DNA of 64,000 bases from Halosolutus gelatinilyticus. Lineage in GTDB: Archaea > Halobacteriota > Halobacteria > Halobacteriales > Natrialbaceae. The stretch spans positions 434,001-498,000 of the forward strand of contig NZ_CP095491.1 of the NCBI RefSeq assembly GCF_023028105.1, given 5' to 3'. A model generated the notes under the pieces. The model worked only from the letters and a program-made list of their open reading frames with translations. It had not been told where the DNA came from and did not search any database. Shown one piece after another: positions 1-9,272 of the stretch. Both the position numbers and the translations under genes were made by a program. The stretch's first letter is position 1; each line of letters begins with the position of its first letter.

Positions 1-2715
1 CGCCTCGGGAGAGGTGAAGCCGACGATCGCGACGCCGAAGTCGCCGTCCGGAAGCGTCACGGTCGCGCCGTCTTCCGTCTCGGTGACGCTAAACTCGTCG
101 CCGGGTTCGTAGGCGATCGTCCCGTCGAACGGCGCCGCGACGTCCTCGCCGACGGTGATCTCGTACTCCTCCTCGACGGGGCCGTCGGCGCCAGACTCGT
201 AGAACGCGGTCGTGACGCCGATCACGTCACCCTCCTCGAACGTCCCGGACACCGCCGCGTTCGAACAGTCGAGGGACTCGACCTGAAACGGGTCGGCGGT
301 TTCGTTGTCGTCAGTCTCGTTTCCGATCGGTTCGTCGCCGTCGGTTACGTCTTCGGTCGTTTCGTTTCCGGCCGTTTCGTTTCTGATCGCGTACTCGATG
401 GTTTCGTTCTCGAGTTCGACGCCGTCGGAATCGACGAGCGAGACGTCGACCGTCGCGTTCTCTTCGATCGGCGGCTCGAGATCGATCGTCTCGTTCTCGA
501 CCGCCTCGTTCTCCTCGAAGAACTCGCTCTCGGTCCGCTCGCCGTCGTATTCGGCGGCGATCGCGTACTCGACGGACGCGTTCGCGTCGTCGATCGTCAG
601 GTTCTCGCCGGTCCCCTCCTGATCCGCGACCGAGAGCGTCGCCTCGACGGTGTCGGTCTCGGCGGTCTCGTTCTCGTCCGTCTCGTTCTCGTCCGTCTCG
701 TTCTCGTCCGTCTCGTTTCCGATCGGTTCGTCGTCGATCGTCTCGTTCGCGTCGTCGGCGCCGTCGACTTCGAGGAGGGCCGTGTCGAGCACCGGCGCGC
801 CACCCGGAGCCACGTACGGCGGATCGTCCTCGCCGTCGCTGTCGGCGTAGTCGAACTCCCGGTCGCCGTTCGTGTCGGTGTGGGCGGCCGCGACGATCGG
901 CTGATCCGATTCGATCGGTTCGTCGAGTTCGATCTCGACGCCCTCGTGCTCGCCGGGGTCGAGGTAATCCGAGACGCCGAGGACGGACTCAGGGTCGAGA
1001 TCGGTGCCGTCGTAGACGGCGACGAAGCCGCCCTCCGAGAGGTTGACGGCGTCGACGACGACGCGATCGCCGTCGCTCTCCTGGTCCACGACGCTCGTCG
1101 ACGCGGTTCCTTCGATTTCGTCGATCTCTTCGACTCCCTCTTCGGCGTCTCGTGCGGCGAATTGCTGGATCTGACTCGGATCGTCCGTCCCCTCCTCGGC
1201 GGCGAAGGCCGCCGTATCGGAGGCCGTTTCCTGGCTCAGCTGCTGGAGTTGCGTGACGCTGATGCGCTGGTACTGGACCGACCGCGCAGTCTCCTGACAC
1301 GCCCCGATCGCGGCGATCTGGAGCTGTTCGATCGTCACCTCCTGGTGCTGGACGAGCACGCCGGCGGCGGCCCCCTGGGCGAGGTTCTGCACCTGCGTGA
1401 CGTCGAGGACCTGCGTCTGGATCACTGTCCCCTGGCCCGCGCCGAAGGCCGCGGCCTGGATCTGTTCGACCTCGACGATCTGCTGCTGGATCGCCGCCAC
1501 GGTCGCGCCTTCCGCGGCGCCGACCGCGGCGGACTGGACCTGTGCGATCGACACCAGCTGTTGTTGGACGACCCCCTGGGACGCGCCGTCGGCCGCGGCC
1601 TGGATCTGCTCGACGGAGGCCTCCTGACTCTGGGAGATCGACCCCTTCGCCGCGCCGAAGCAGGCTTCCTGGATCTGCGTGATCGAGATCCGCTGGATCT
1701 GCTCGACGCGAACCCGCTGGATCTGCTTCAGCGGCCCGGCTCCGGCACCGCGCGCGGCGGCCTGCGTCTGCTCGACCGAGACCTCCTGCTCCTGGACGAT
1801 CGCGCCGGCGGCCGCGCCCATGGCCGCCTTCTGTATCTGCTTGATCGTCACCCGCTGGTACTGCTCGACCTCGACGCGCTGCTCCTGCTCGAGGGCGGCC
1901 CTGGTACTCCCCTCGAGCGCGCCGGCGGACGCGCCGGCGGCCGCGTGTTGCACGTGCTCCAGGGAGACCCGCTGGCGCTGCTCGACCGTGATCTTCTGGT
2001 ACTGCTCGATCACGCCGTAGGCCGCTCCCTGCGCCGCCTCCTGGATCTTCGGCTGTTGCCGGACGTCCCTGGCGCCGGCCTCGCTCGCGGCTCCCGCCGC
2101 CGCTCCGCGGGTCGCGACCTGTATCTGTTCGACCTCGACGCGCTGGGTCTGTTCGATCTGCGCGATCGCGCCGTGGGTCGCGCCCCACGTCGCGCTCTGC
2201 ATCTGTTCGGCCTCGACCGTCTGATGCTGGGAGAGCGCACCGTCGGTCGCCCCGCCGACCGCGTACTGCACCTGTTCGGCTTCCACGCGCTGTTCCTGGA
2301 TCAACGCGCCGTGAACCGCCCCTGCGGTCGCCTGCTGAACCTGTTCGACGGAGGCCTCCTGGTGCTGGGCGACCGACTCGAGCGCCCCCTCGATCGCCGC
2401 CGCGCGCTGCTCCTGGGTCACCTCGACGCCCTGCGACTGGACGAGTTCGACGCCCTCCTCGACGCCCTCTTCGATCGCCGCCTCCTGGTCCTGCTGGAGC
2501 GCAGCGGTTCCCGTCGCCGCGCTCGTCGCGTCCATGTCGACCAGATCGAACTCGGCTCCGGGCGTGGGCGCGACAGTCTGTTGTGCCTCCCCGTCGTCGG
2601 CCGCCGTCACCCCGTCGGTCCCCCCGAACCCGCCGCCGAGAAGCGGCAGGGCGACGACGCTCGTCACCAGTGCGGCGACGATGACGACCGTCGCCGCGGC
2701 GCTCGTCGATCTCAT
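1..2715 (-). CDS. Large secreted repeat protein with DUF7282-like domain, 3' end cut off by the window
   Basis: Open without a stop from an ATG at 2715 to the window edge (905 codons seen). Residues 1-40 look like a Sec signal peptide: a short basic start, then a hydrophobic stretch ending in Gly-rich sequence. Residues about 68-495 are repeats with the pattern QxQxVxVEQIQxAAxGAAxG plus three residues (23 residues per unit). Some units are lengthened by eight residues of the type VEQIQRIS. Residues about 542-650 (DGDRVVVDAVNL..GGFVAVYDG) resemble the haloarchaeal DUF7282 fold. Residues 655-690 and 770-810 are rich in NET glycosylation sequons. Probably exported and cell-surface linked; a C-terminal anchor would lie outside the window. 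Function unknown. Open frames on the other strand and in other phases here are shadows of this gene. Confidence 0.85.
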   Translation of the reverse strand, partial: MRSTSAAATVVIVAALVTSVVALPLLGGGFGGTDGVTAADDGEAQQTVAPTPGAEFDLVDMDATSAATGTAALQQDQEAAIEEGVEEGVELVQSQGVEVTQEQRAAAIEGALESVAQHQEASVEQVQQATAGAVHGALIQEQRVEAEQVQYAVGGATDGALSQHQTVEAEQMQSATWGATHGAIAQIEQTQRVEVEQIQVATRGAAAGAASEAGARDVRQQPKIQEAAQGAAYGVIEQYQKITVEQRQRVSLEHVQHAAAGASAGALEGSTRAALEQEQRVEVEQYQRVTIKQIQKAAMGAAAGAIVQEQEVSVEQTQAAARGAGAGPLKQIQRVRVEQIQRISITQIQEACFGAAKGSISQSQEASVEQIQAAADGASQGVVQQQLVSIAQVQSAAVGAAEGATVAAIQQQIVEVEQIQAAAFGAGQGTVIQTQVLDVTQVQNLAQGAAAGVLVQHQEVTIEQLQIAAIGACQETARSVQYQRISVTQLQQLSQETASDTAAFAAEEGTDDPSQIQQFAARDAEEGVEEIDEIEGTASTSVVDQESDGDRVVVDAVNLSEGGFVAVYDGTDLDPESVLGVSDYLDPGEHEGVEIELDEPIESDQPIVAAAHTDTNGDREFDYADSDGEDDPPYVAPGGAPVLDTALLEVDGADDANETIDDEPIGNETDENETDENETDENETAETDTVEATLSVADQEGTGENLTIDDANASVEYAIAAEYDGERTESEFFEENEAVENETIDLEPPIEENATVDVSLVDSDGVELENETIEYAIRNETAGNETTEDVTDGDEPIGNETDDNETADPFQVESLDCSNAAVSGTFEEGDVIGVTTAFYESGADGPVEEEYEITVGEDVAAPFDGTIAYEPGDEFSVTETEDGATVTLPDGDFGVAIVGFTSPEA

Positions 2716-3172
2716 TCGACGGGCTCCCCGGCGGCGATGACGCGATTCGATCGAGAACTCGACGTCTTGGCCCGCCGGCATCGTCCCGCGCGACGCCGCG
2801 ATCGCCCTCTGGATATCGTCGGTCGGTTCCCCCCGGATTCGCCGCTCGTGCTAATCGATCCCATTCCTCCCGCAGTGCGCCGCGGAACGCGAGCATAAGC
2901 CGCCCGTCCGTTTCGGTTGGTCGGCGGACACAAATCGACCATTATGGCCGAGAACGCCCCGTCGCGAAGGACGAAAACCTCGGTATAGGGGTCGATTTCG
3001 GCGAGGACCGGCTCCCGCCGCCGTCCCGTCGACACCGTCATCCCCGGCGACAGGTAGCCGTCTGTTTCGGTCGCGCCGAGCGCGATCGCCGGACAGAACC
3101 GGATCGGTGCGGAGACCGGCGTTCGGCCCGGAAACCGAAGTGTTGAACTGCCCGAACGGGAGAAGCGAGAGC
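2716..3172. other. Divergent intergenic region between the repeat protein and bioY
   Basis: The region separates two divergently transcribed genes and should contain both promoters. A TATA-like stretch for the leftward gene may lie near 2890. A 109-codon minus-strand frame ends with a TGA overlapping the ATG at 2715, but its composition becomes Arg/Ser-rich and I do not accept it as a gene. Nothing else was seen. Confidence 0.4.
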
Positions 3173-3760
3173 ATGGAAACCGAACGATCCGAGGTCGACT
3201 TGGTGGGCGGCGAGACCGTCAAATCGATCGCGCGGGCCGCGCTTCTCGCGGCGCTGATGGGCGCCGCCGTCGTCGTAACGATCCCGTACCCGCTCTCTCC
3301 GGCCGCCAGTATAACGTTACAGGTCCTCGTCGTCTTCCTCGCCGGGCTGTATCTCGGTCCCCTCTGGGGAGCGATCTCGATGGTGCTCTACCTCGCCGCC
3401 GGCGCGGTGGGCGCGCCGGTGTTTTCCGGCCTCACCGGCGGTCCCGGCGTGCTGCTCTCGGAGCCGACCGCGGGCTTCCTCTGGTCGTTCCCGATCGCCG
3501 CGCTGGTGATCGGCTTTTTGGTCCACCGGCGGCTCTCGCCCCGAGATCCGGCCGCCGTTCCGGTTCCGATCGTCGCGGGGAGTTTGTTCGCCGGGCTCGT
3601 CCTGATTTACGCGGGCGGAACGGCCTGGTACGCTTGGCTCGCGCACCTGAGCGTCGTCGAGGCGGCCCTGGCCGTCGCGATCCCCTTCGTCCCGGCCGAT
3701 CTCCTCAAACTGGTCGCCGCGATCGCCATCGTTCGAAGCGTGCGGATCACGCCGCCATGA
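3173..3760 (+). CDS. bioY: Biotin transporter substrate-binding component BioY
   Basis: This is the S component of an ECF-type biotin importer, a small integral membrane protein that binds biotin. It is about 195 residues with six hydrophobic segments. The conserved stretch ITLQVLVVFLAGLYLGPLWG is followed by a Gly/Pro-rich loop (GAVGAPVFSGLTGGPG) characteristic of BioY. I chose the ATG at 3173 (METERSEV) because the 22 upstream codons of the open frame look non-coding. It is followed by the ATPase and permease genes on the same strand, forming the complete bioY-bioM-bioN set. Confidence 0.93.
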   Translation: METERSEVDLVGGETVKSIARAALLAALMGAAVVVTIPYPLSPAASITLQVLVVFLAGLYLGPLWGAISMVLYLAAGAVGAPVFSGLTGGPGVLLSEPTAGFLWSFPIAALVIGFLVHRRLSPRDPAAVPVPIVAGSLFAGLVLIYAGGTAWYAWLAHLSVVEAALAVAIPFVPADLLKLVAAIAIVRSVRITPP

Positions 3761-3788
3761 ACGCGCGGCTCACGATCGTCACGTCGGA

Positions 3789-4508
3789 ATGATCGAGTTC
3801 GAGTCCGTCACCTTCGCGTTCGACGGCGTCACCGTCCTCGACGACGTCTCGCTCTCGATCGAGGACGGCGAGTTCGTCCTGCTCGCCGGCGCGAACGGCT
3901 CCGGCAAGACGACGCTGCTCCGCCACTGCAACGGCCTCCTCGAACCCGATTCGGGGACGGTCCGCGTCGACGGGACGCCCGTTCGAGACGACCTCGTCGG
4001 CGCCCGATCGAGCGTCGGAATGGTCTTCCAGCACCCCCGCGATCAGTTCGTCGCGGCGGCTGTCGGCGCCGACGTGGCCTTCGGCCCGGAGAACCTCGGC
4101 CTCCCGCGCGCGGAGATCGATCGCCGGGTCGCGTCGGCGCTCGACGCGGTCGAGATGACCGGCCGCGAGACGGATCGAATCGACGGGCTCTCGGGCGGCG
4201 AGCAGTCCCGCGTCGCGATCGCCGGCGCGCTCGCGATGGAGCCGGCCCACCTCGTCCTCGACGAACCGTTCACCGGCCTCGACGAACCGGCTCGACGGTC
4301 GGTGCTCGACCGACTCGAAGCGCTCTCGGCCGACGGTACCGGGATCCTGCTCGCGACCCACGATCTCCGCGACGTCCTCCCGCTCGCCGATCGGGTGATC
4401 GCCATGCGGGACGGCCGCGTCGCGGTCGACGACCCGCCGGCCGCGGCGCTCGATCGGCTCGGCGACCTTTCGGTTCGGATTCCCCGCGCCCGCCGTCCTC
4501 CCGAGTGA
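3789..4508 (+). CDS. bioM: ECF transporter ATPase (BioM/EcfA type)
   Basis: ATP-binding subunit that drives the biotin importer. All ABC motifs are present: Walker A GANGSGKT (residues 34-41), Q-loop Gln 81, signature LSGGEQ (134-139), Walker B LVLDEP (155-160) and the H-loop His 191. The length of 239 residues suits a single EcfA/CbiO-like ATPase. It begins 28 bases after bioY, and its stop overlaps the start of the permease gene, consistent with one operon. A cobalt or other ECF substrate is possible for the family, but the BioY neighbour points to biotin. Confidence 0.93.
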   Translation: MIEFESVTFAFDGVTVLDDVSLSIEDGEFVLLAGANGSGKTTLLRHCNGLLEPDSGTVRVDGTPVRDDLVGARSSVGMVFQHPRDQFVAAAVGADVAFGPENLGLPRAEIDRRVASALDAVEMTGRETDRIDGLSGGEQSRVAIAGALAMEPAHLVLDEPFTGLDEPARRSVLDRLEALSADGTGILLATHDLRDVLPLADRVIAMRDGRVAVDDPPAAALDRLGDLSVRIPRARRPPE

Positions 4509-5215
4509 CGATGATAGCGTACGAGCACGACGAGACGATCGCTCACCGCCTCGACCCCCGATCAAAGCTCGCGGTCCAGATCGGGTTCGCCGCGACCGCG
4601 CTGGCGCACACGTCTCCGCGGGCGCTGGTCGCCCTCTCCGCCGTGGCCGCGGTCTTCCTCGCGGCCGCGCGGCTGCCGGTGTGGCGGACGCTCGTCGCGT
4701 ACCGGTTCGCGCTCGTCGTCGTCGCGATCGCGCCGCTGCTCTCGGCTGCGACGCTCGGCTCGCCGTGGATCGACGTCGACGCCGGCCTCGCGTCCGCCCG
4801 CGCCGGGTATCGCGTTCTGCTGGTGTTACTCGTCAGCGCCGCCTACGTGCGATCGACGCCGGTTCGCGACTCCCGCGCCGCGATTCAGCGGACGATCCCC
4901 GGCAAGCCCGGCCAGGTCCTCGGCGTCGGCGTCGCGCTCGTCTTCCGATTCCTCCCCGTTCTCCGGGCCGACTTCCGGACGATCCGAGATGCGATGGCCG
5001 CGCGGCTCGGAACCGAGCGAAGCGCCGTCGATCGGGCCGGAACGATCGGCGCGATCGGGCTCTCGCGAGCGTTCGATCGCGCCGATCGGCTCGCGCTCGC
5101 GCTGCAGGCGCGGTGTTTCGCGTGGAACCCGACCCTCCCGGCACTGTGGTTCGGTCCGCTCGATTACCTCGCGGTCGCGCTCGGGATCGCACTCGCGCTG
5201 TCCGCGCTGCTGTGA
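4505..5215 (+). CDS. bioN: ECF transporter transmembrane component (BioN/EcfT type)
   Basis: Membrane-spanning coupling subunit of the biotin ECF importer, 236 residues. It has several hydrophobic segments, and the cytoplasmic region around residues 120-190 contains the coupling-helix pattern of EcfT proteins (AIQRTIPGKPGQVLGVG; RDAMAARLGTER). It starts with GTG at 4505, overlapping the ATPase stop by four bases; an ATG at 4511 is an alternative. It is the last gene of the operon and converges on the transducer gene after a 186-base gap with no features seen. Confidence 0.9.
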   Translation: MTMIAYEHDETIAHRLDPRSKLAVQIGFAATALAHTSPRALVALSAVAAVFLAAARLPVWRTLVAYRFALVVVAIAPLLSAATLGSPWIDVDAGLASARAGYRVLLVLLVSAAYVRSTPVRDSRAAIQRTIPGKPGQVLGVGVALVFRFLPVLRADFRTIRDAMAARLGTERSAVDRAGTIGAIGLSRAFDRADRLALALQARCFAWNPTLPALWFGPLDYLAVALGIALALSALL

Positions 5216-5401
5216 ATCATCGGAAACAGTCACCCGCGGGCCACGCGGCCTCCCTCGCTACGCCCGAGCGCTCTCGACGTCGCCGATCGCTCGATCCGGA
5301 TTCGCCGATCCCCGATTTTCGCTCGCCGATCGCTCGACCGGGCTCGCCGACCGGACACGTTCGAATCGAACCGAGGGCACCGAAAATCGTTTCGGTGCGC
5401 G

Positions 5402-7903
5402 TTAGCGCTCGGTTTTCTGATCCGAGTCGTCGACCGGGATGTCGTCCGCCTCGGTCGAGTCGACGAAGGTGAACACGTCGTCGCGGTCGGCGCCGGATTC
5501 GGACTGCGCGGGTCGGTCGTCGGTATCCGCGTTCGACTCGTCGCCCTCGGTCGCGTTGCGATCCTGCAACAGGTCGTCGAACGCCGATCCCTCGTCGCGG
5601 ACGTCGATCGTGTCCGCGGAGAACGATCGGTCCAGGTCGATGTCCGCGTCCGTCTCGAACTCGTCGAGCTTCGACGACAGCTCCGACGCCTGCTGTGAGA
5701 GGGTGTTGGCCGAGTGGGTGATCTCGGTGAGGGCGGTCGTCTGCTCCTCCCCGGCGGCGGCGACGGTCTCGGCCTCGTTCGTGGTCTCCCTGGAGATGGT
5801 CGAAACCTCGTCGATCATGGAGACGACTTCCTGCGTCGACGCCGCCTGCTGTTCGGTCGCGGCCGAGATCTCCTGTACGCCGTCGTTCGTTTCGGCCGCG
5901 TACCTCGCGATTTCCTCAAGCGCCTCGACCGCCTCCGCGACCGCCTCGCGGTGGTCGGCGATCTGCTGGCTGGTTCGCTGTACCCCTTCTGCCGTGCGTC
6001 CGGTCTGGGTCTTGATCGCCTCGATGCGGTTCTCGATGTCCTCGGCGGTCACTTTGGTCTCTTCGGCGAGTTCTTTGACCTCGCTTGCGACGGCGGAGAA
6101 CCCTTCGCCCGAGTTGGCCGAGCGGCTGGCCTCGATGTTGGCGTTCAGCGCCAGCATGTTCGTCTGCTCGGCCACCTCGCCGATACTCTCGACGAGCTCG
6201 TCGATCTGTTCGATCTCGGTTTCGAGCCGCTCGATCTCCGCGACGGCCCGCTCCGATTCGTCCGAAATATCTCCCATCCCCTCGATGGCGTTCTGTGCGG
6301 TCTCTCGACCCGTTCGGCCCGTCTCGGCGGTTCGCCTGGCGAGGGTCGCGACCTCGTTCGAGGAGGAAGCGATCTCTTCGGTCGTCGTCGACAACCCGTC
6401 CATCTCGGCGTCGATCGTCTGCAGGTTCTCGTTCTGGCGCTCGGCGCCGTCGGCGATCTCCTGGATGGATCCCGCGACCTGCTCGCTCGCGCTGTGGACT
6501 TCCTCCGTACCGGCGGTCACTTCCTCGCTCGCCGCCGCGACGGCGGTCGCGAACTGCGAGAGCTGCTCGGTGGTTTCCTCGAGTTCGGCGATCATCTCGT
6601 TGAACTCGACGGCGATGTCCGACATCGCCTCGCTCTCGCTTTCGGGGTCCAGCCGACGGGTGAGATCGCCCTCGGCGCACTCGCGCATCACGGTTCTGTA
6701 CTCGTCGGCCTTCTGCTCTAAGTGACGGTTCAGACGGGTCGTCTCGTCCCGAGCCTGCTCGGCCCGCTGGCGCGCCCGTTCGACCTCCTCGATCTGCTCG
6801 CGCAGCGAGACGCGCATGCTGTCGAACGCGTCGTAGAGCCGGCCGATCTCGTCCGATCGACTGGTCTCGAGTTCGGCGTCGAGATCGCCGTCTTCGAGCT
6901 TTTCGGTCTGTTCGACCAGCCGGCCGATCGATCGGGACGTGTTGCGTCCGACGATCGCACCGATGAGCCCGAGCCCGAGCAGCGAGAACGCCACCAGCGC
7001 GAGCACCGACTGCGTGATATCGTCCTGGAGCGCGTACGCCGCTTCGGCGGGGATGTGCGTCATGACGACCCAGTTGGTCTCCGGGATCGGAGCGTATCCC
7101 ATGGCCATCATGCCGTGGGCGTCCATCTCCATCTCGAGGTAGCCCGTCTCACCGCGGATGCCGCGTTTGACCGCCATCGACTCGACCGAGAGCTCGGCGT
7201 CGCCCCCCATATTCTGGGTGTTGATGTCCCCCTTGTCGTGGCTCATGACGACAGTTCCCCGGGAGTCGACAACGTGGGTGAACGCTCCCTCCGAGACGGA
7301 CGGTCGCTCCAGTTGGTTCGTCTGCGTTTCGAGGTCGACGACGACCACGATCACTCGATCGGGGTCGTCCGGAACCGAACTGACGAACGCGACCGCCGGC
7401 ACGTCGGCCACCGGATCGTGGTAGGGATGGGTCACGGTCACGTGTCCCGCCTCGTCGGTCGCGATCCCCTCGGTCACCCACTCGACGGACGCATCCGCGT
7501 ACGCGCTCGTCGAGACGCCGTCCTCGCTGCTCCCGATCACGGTTCGATCGTTCGCGTCGAAGTAGTGGATCGCGGCGATGGAACCGGCGCTCTCAGCACG
7601 TTCCTCCCGGAGGAACGATTCGATCTCGGATTCGTCGCCGCGCAGAACGGGATCGGCCGCAGAAAGGTGTCGGGTCTTCTCTTCCGTCCGCTCGACCCAT
7701 TCGCTGATCGTGTTCGCTTGCAACACCGTCGACCGTTCCATGTTGTCTTTCGTGCTCTTCTCGAGAGCGGCGCCAGTTTGCATGTAGATGAGCCCGCCAA
7801 ACGTGGCGATGATCACGAGAACGATGCAGAACAGGACTGCCAGTTTGAGCGAAAAGCTCCCCCTGAGACGCCCTATCGGAGAGAATGTATTGCGTTTCCC
7901 CAT
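5402..7903 (-). CDS. Methyl-accepting transducer protein (Htr type) with Cache sensor domain
   Basis: Membrane chemoreceptor that would signal to CheA/CheW. An N-terminal transmembrane helix (about 20-45) is followed by an extracytoplasmic Cache-like sensor (about 50-275), a second helix (SVLALVAFSLLGLGLIGAIV), a HAMP domain, a linker, and a long cytoplasmic coiled coil. The hairpin tip contains EVAEQTNMLALNANIEASR, a typical MCP signalling core. The frame extends to an ATG at 7915, but I prefer the ATG at 7903 because a TATA-like box at 7929-7936 predicts transcription starting near 7906. The ligand is unknown. No che genes are nearby. Confidence 0.93.
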   Translation of the reverse strand: MGKRNTFSPIGRLRGSFSLKLAVLFCIVLVIIATFGGLIYMQTGAALEKSTKDNMERSTVLQANTISEWVERTEEKTRHLSAADPVLRGDESEIESFLREERAESAGSIAAIHYFDANDRTVIGSSEDGVSTSAYADASVEWVTEGIATDEAGHVTVTHPYHDPVADVPAVAFVSSVPDDPDRVIVVVVDLETQTNQLERPSVSEGAFTHVVDSRGTVVMSHDKGDINTQNMGGDAELSVESMAVKRGIRGETGYLEMEMDAHGMMAMGYAPIPETNWVVMTHIPAEAAYALQDDITQSVLALVAFSLLGLGLIGAIVGRNTSRSIGRLVEQTEKLEDGDLDAELETSRSDEIGRLYDAFDSMRVSLREQIEEVERARQRAEQARDETTRLNRHLEQKADEYRTVMRECAEGDLTRRLDPESESEAMSDIAVEFNEMIAELEETTEQLSQFATAVAAASEEVTAGTEEVHSASEQVAGSIQEIADGAERQNENLQTIDAEMDGLSTTTEEIASSSNEVATLARRTAETGRTGRETAQNAIEGMGDISDESERAVAEIERLETEIEQIDELVESIGEVAEQTNMLALNANIEASRSANSGEGFSAVASEVKELAEETKVTAEDIENRIEAIKTQTGRTAEGVQRTSQQIADHREAVAEAVEALEEIARYAAETNDGVQEISAATEQQAASTQEVVSMIDEVSTISRETTNEAETVAAAGEEQTTALTEITHSANTLSQQASELSSKLDEFETDADIDLDRSFSADTIDVRDEGSAFDDLLQDRNATEGDESNADTDDRPAQSESGADRDDVFTFVDSTEADDIPVDDSDQKTER

Positions 7904-7928
7904 GTTCGGATACATCGTGACACTCGCA

Positions 7929-7936
7929 TACTAAAA
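7929..7936 (-). promoter_or_regulatory. TATA-like promoter element of the transducer gene
   Basis: The minus strand reads TTTTAGTA here, centred about 26 bases before 7906. Transcription would start just upstream of the ATG at 7903, giving a leaderless or near-leaderless transcript, as is common in haloarchaea. Confidence 0.4.
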
Positions 7937-8112
7937 GTGTATTTGTAGATGACGGCATTAAACAAAAGTAGGTTTCATTATATGTACCCGAAGAGATACT
8001 CGGAGGGCTGGGGCCGCTCGCATCGGGTCGTCCGTACTATCCAACAACTGTACGTCTCGTGATCCGCAACTGTGTCCCGCGTTTCTCGCGTCGATTCGTA
8101 CATTAACCCCGT

Positions 8113-8470
8113 TCACCCTACACGCGGGAGTCGACGATCGGCGCGGTCGATCGCCGCGGATAACGCGCGGACATCGGAGACGAGCGCGCCGTTCGGATCG
8201 TCTTGCGGCCGATCGCGTTCCTGTGTGAGCTCGGCGGCCGCCCGCAACGACCGAATGCCCCCCGTTCGACGCCGGCGACCTCGTCCGCGATCGCCTCGAG
8301 TTGCAGGCGCGTTACGACAGTTTTCTCCCGCTCGGGCCGGAGATAAGTACATCCGACTCAGTGGGATACGGTGTCGTGAACCGTCGAAGAAGCTGTTCGA
8401 CTTCGTTCTCTCGATGAAGCAGATCAGACGGGACGGATTTGTCATCAAAGACACGCGGATCTGCGATCAT
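8113..8470 (-). pseudogene. Remnant of an Orc1/Cdc6 replication initiator with a large internal deletion
   Basis: From an ATG at 8470 the minus strand reads MIADPRVFDDKSVPSDLLHR and continues ENEVEQLLRRF...LISGPSG, the N-terminus and start of the Walker A loop of archaeal Orc1/Cdc6 proteins. It then stops. Just downstream, in shifted frames, come LQLEAIADEVAGVERG and GIRSLRAAAEL, which resemble the sensor-2/lid region of the same family. The ATPase core between them is missing. This is a decayed gene, one of four on this strand within 10 kb. Confidence 0.7.
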
Positions 8471-8570
8471 ATCACCGATCACAATCACGTTCCATGAAAA
8501 GACTCCTTGTGTTTCCGAATAATCAAACAGGATGATATTTTGGTAGTATCGGTAGGGATTAGCACGGATT

Positions 8571-8691
8571 CTTTACCTAGAGAGGCCGTGAAACGCGTGT
8601 TCAGTATAAGTGGTAAAGTCATCGGGCTGGTAATCGACCTTTCCAGATGCTGTCAAAGGCAGCGTGCTGAATCCAGAGGATGTATTCAGCA
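8571..8691 (+). repeat. Dispersed repeat (about 125 bp) ending in a 27-base palindrome, copy 1
   Basis: Blocks TTCTTTACCTAGA, CGTGAAACGCGTGTT, TTTCCAG and TGTCAA are followed at 8665-8691 by the palindrome. The palindrome has an 11-base arm TGCTGAATCCA, centre GAGGA and arm TGTATTCAGCA. The same blocks recur in order at 19140-19268. The copy lies just upstream (in the reading sense) of the Orc1 remnant and downstream of the lipoprotein gene. Confidence 0.7.
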
Positions 8692-8767
8692 AGCGGTCAC
8701 GACGTACAATAGTCTAGTCAGTCACCGCTCTCAAGACGACTTTACGTCGATTACCTTTCCCATGCGT

Positions 8768-9214
8768 TCAGTCCTTTTCGAAACAGCCGCCCCATCCGTA
8801 TTCTCCTCTGTCGCTGTGGGCGTCCCAAAGCCACGAGTCAGTACAGTAGGACGTGAGAACGACTACGTACACAACGTCTCCATATCGGATATAGAGACCC
8901 GAGATGTAGTCAGAGTCGTGTTCGAGTCGTGAGTACCACGGAAGGGCCGACAGAGCGTGAGCTACCGTATCGTACTCACGTTCAGTCACTTCGATATCCG
9001 CTTGACCGTTTTGACGCGCCTGTTGAAGTCCTCTTCGTATCGGCTCAACATCCGTAATACGTCCATCAGAGGCTTCAGTAACCGTCGTCTGAGGCGGCGT
9101 ATCGGTGGACAACACTTGAAGCAATCCACCATTCATCCCCGGATCGCTAATACAACCGGAGAGAGCGGCGAGGGATACACCCGCGGTACGAGCGAGGAAC
9201 CTTCGTCGATTCAC
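8768..9214 (-). CDS. Small Tat-type lipoprotein of unknown function
   Basis: A 148-residue protein beginning MNRRRFLARTAGVSLAALSG followed by Cys. This has the twin-arginine-like RRRFL motif, a hydrophobic stretch and a lipobox with Cys 21, so it is probably exported and lipid-anchored. The start is GTG at 9214. The mature part is small and acidic, with two C-terminal cysteines that could pair. I recognise no family. It is flanked on both sides by copies of the 27-base palindromic site (8665-8691 and 9273-9299), which may mark it as a cassette. Confidence 0.75.
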   Translation of the reverse strand: MNRRRFLARTAGVSLAALSGCISDPGMNGGLLQVLSTDTPPQTTVTEASDGRITDVEPIRRGLQQARQNGQADIEVTEREYDTVAHALSALPWYSRLEHDSDYISGLYIRYGDVVYVVVLTSYCTDSWLWDAHSDRGEYGWGGCFEKD

Positions 9215-9272
9215 GTGTTTCGTTCTCTACAGGTGGTTAATAGCTTATCTACACCGATGGAACCCTAGTCTG

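Noticed and set aside
880-2898. A 672-codon open frame on the plus strand and a 635-codon frame on the minus strand
   Set aside because: Both are shadows of the repeat protein: composition is Arg/Leu/Asp-rich without motifs, and the third minus-strand frame gives a signal peptide, regular repeats and a recognisable domain.
2712-3041. A 109-codon minus ORF whose stop overlaps the repeat-protein start
   Set aside because: The overlap looks like operon coupling, but the second half is Arg/Ser-rich and no family is recognisable.
5439-6725. Long Ser-rich plus-strand open frame opposite the transducer gene
   Set aside because: Antisense of the coiled-coil signalling region; the Ser-rich composition is what the reverse of acidic helical coding sequence gives.
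8072-8497. A 141-codon plus-strand ORF
   Set aside because: It is antisense to the Orc1 remnant, whose conserved motifs read on the minus strand.
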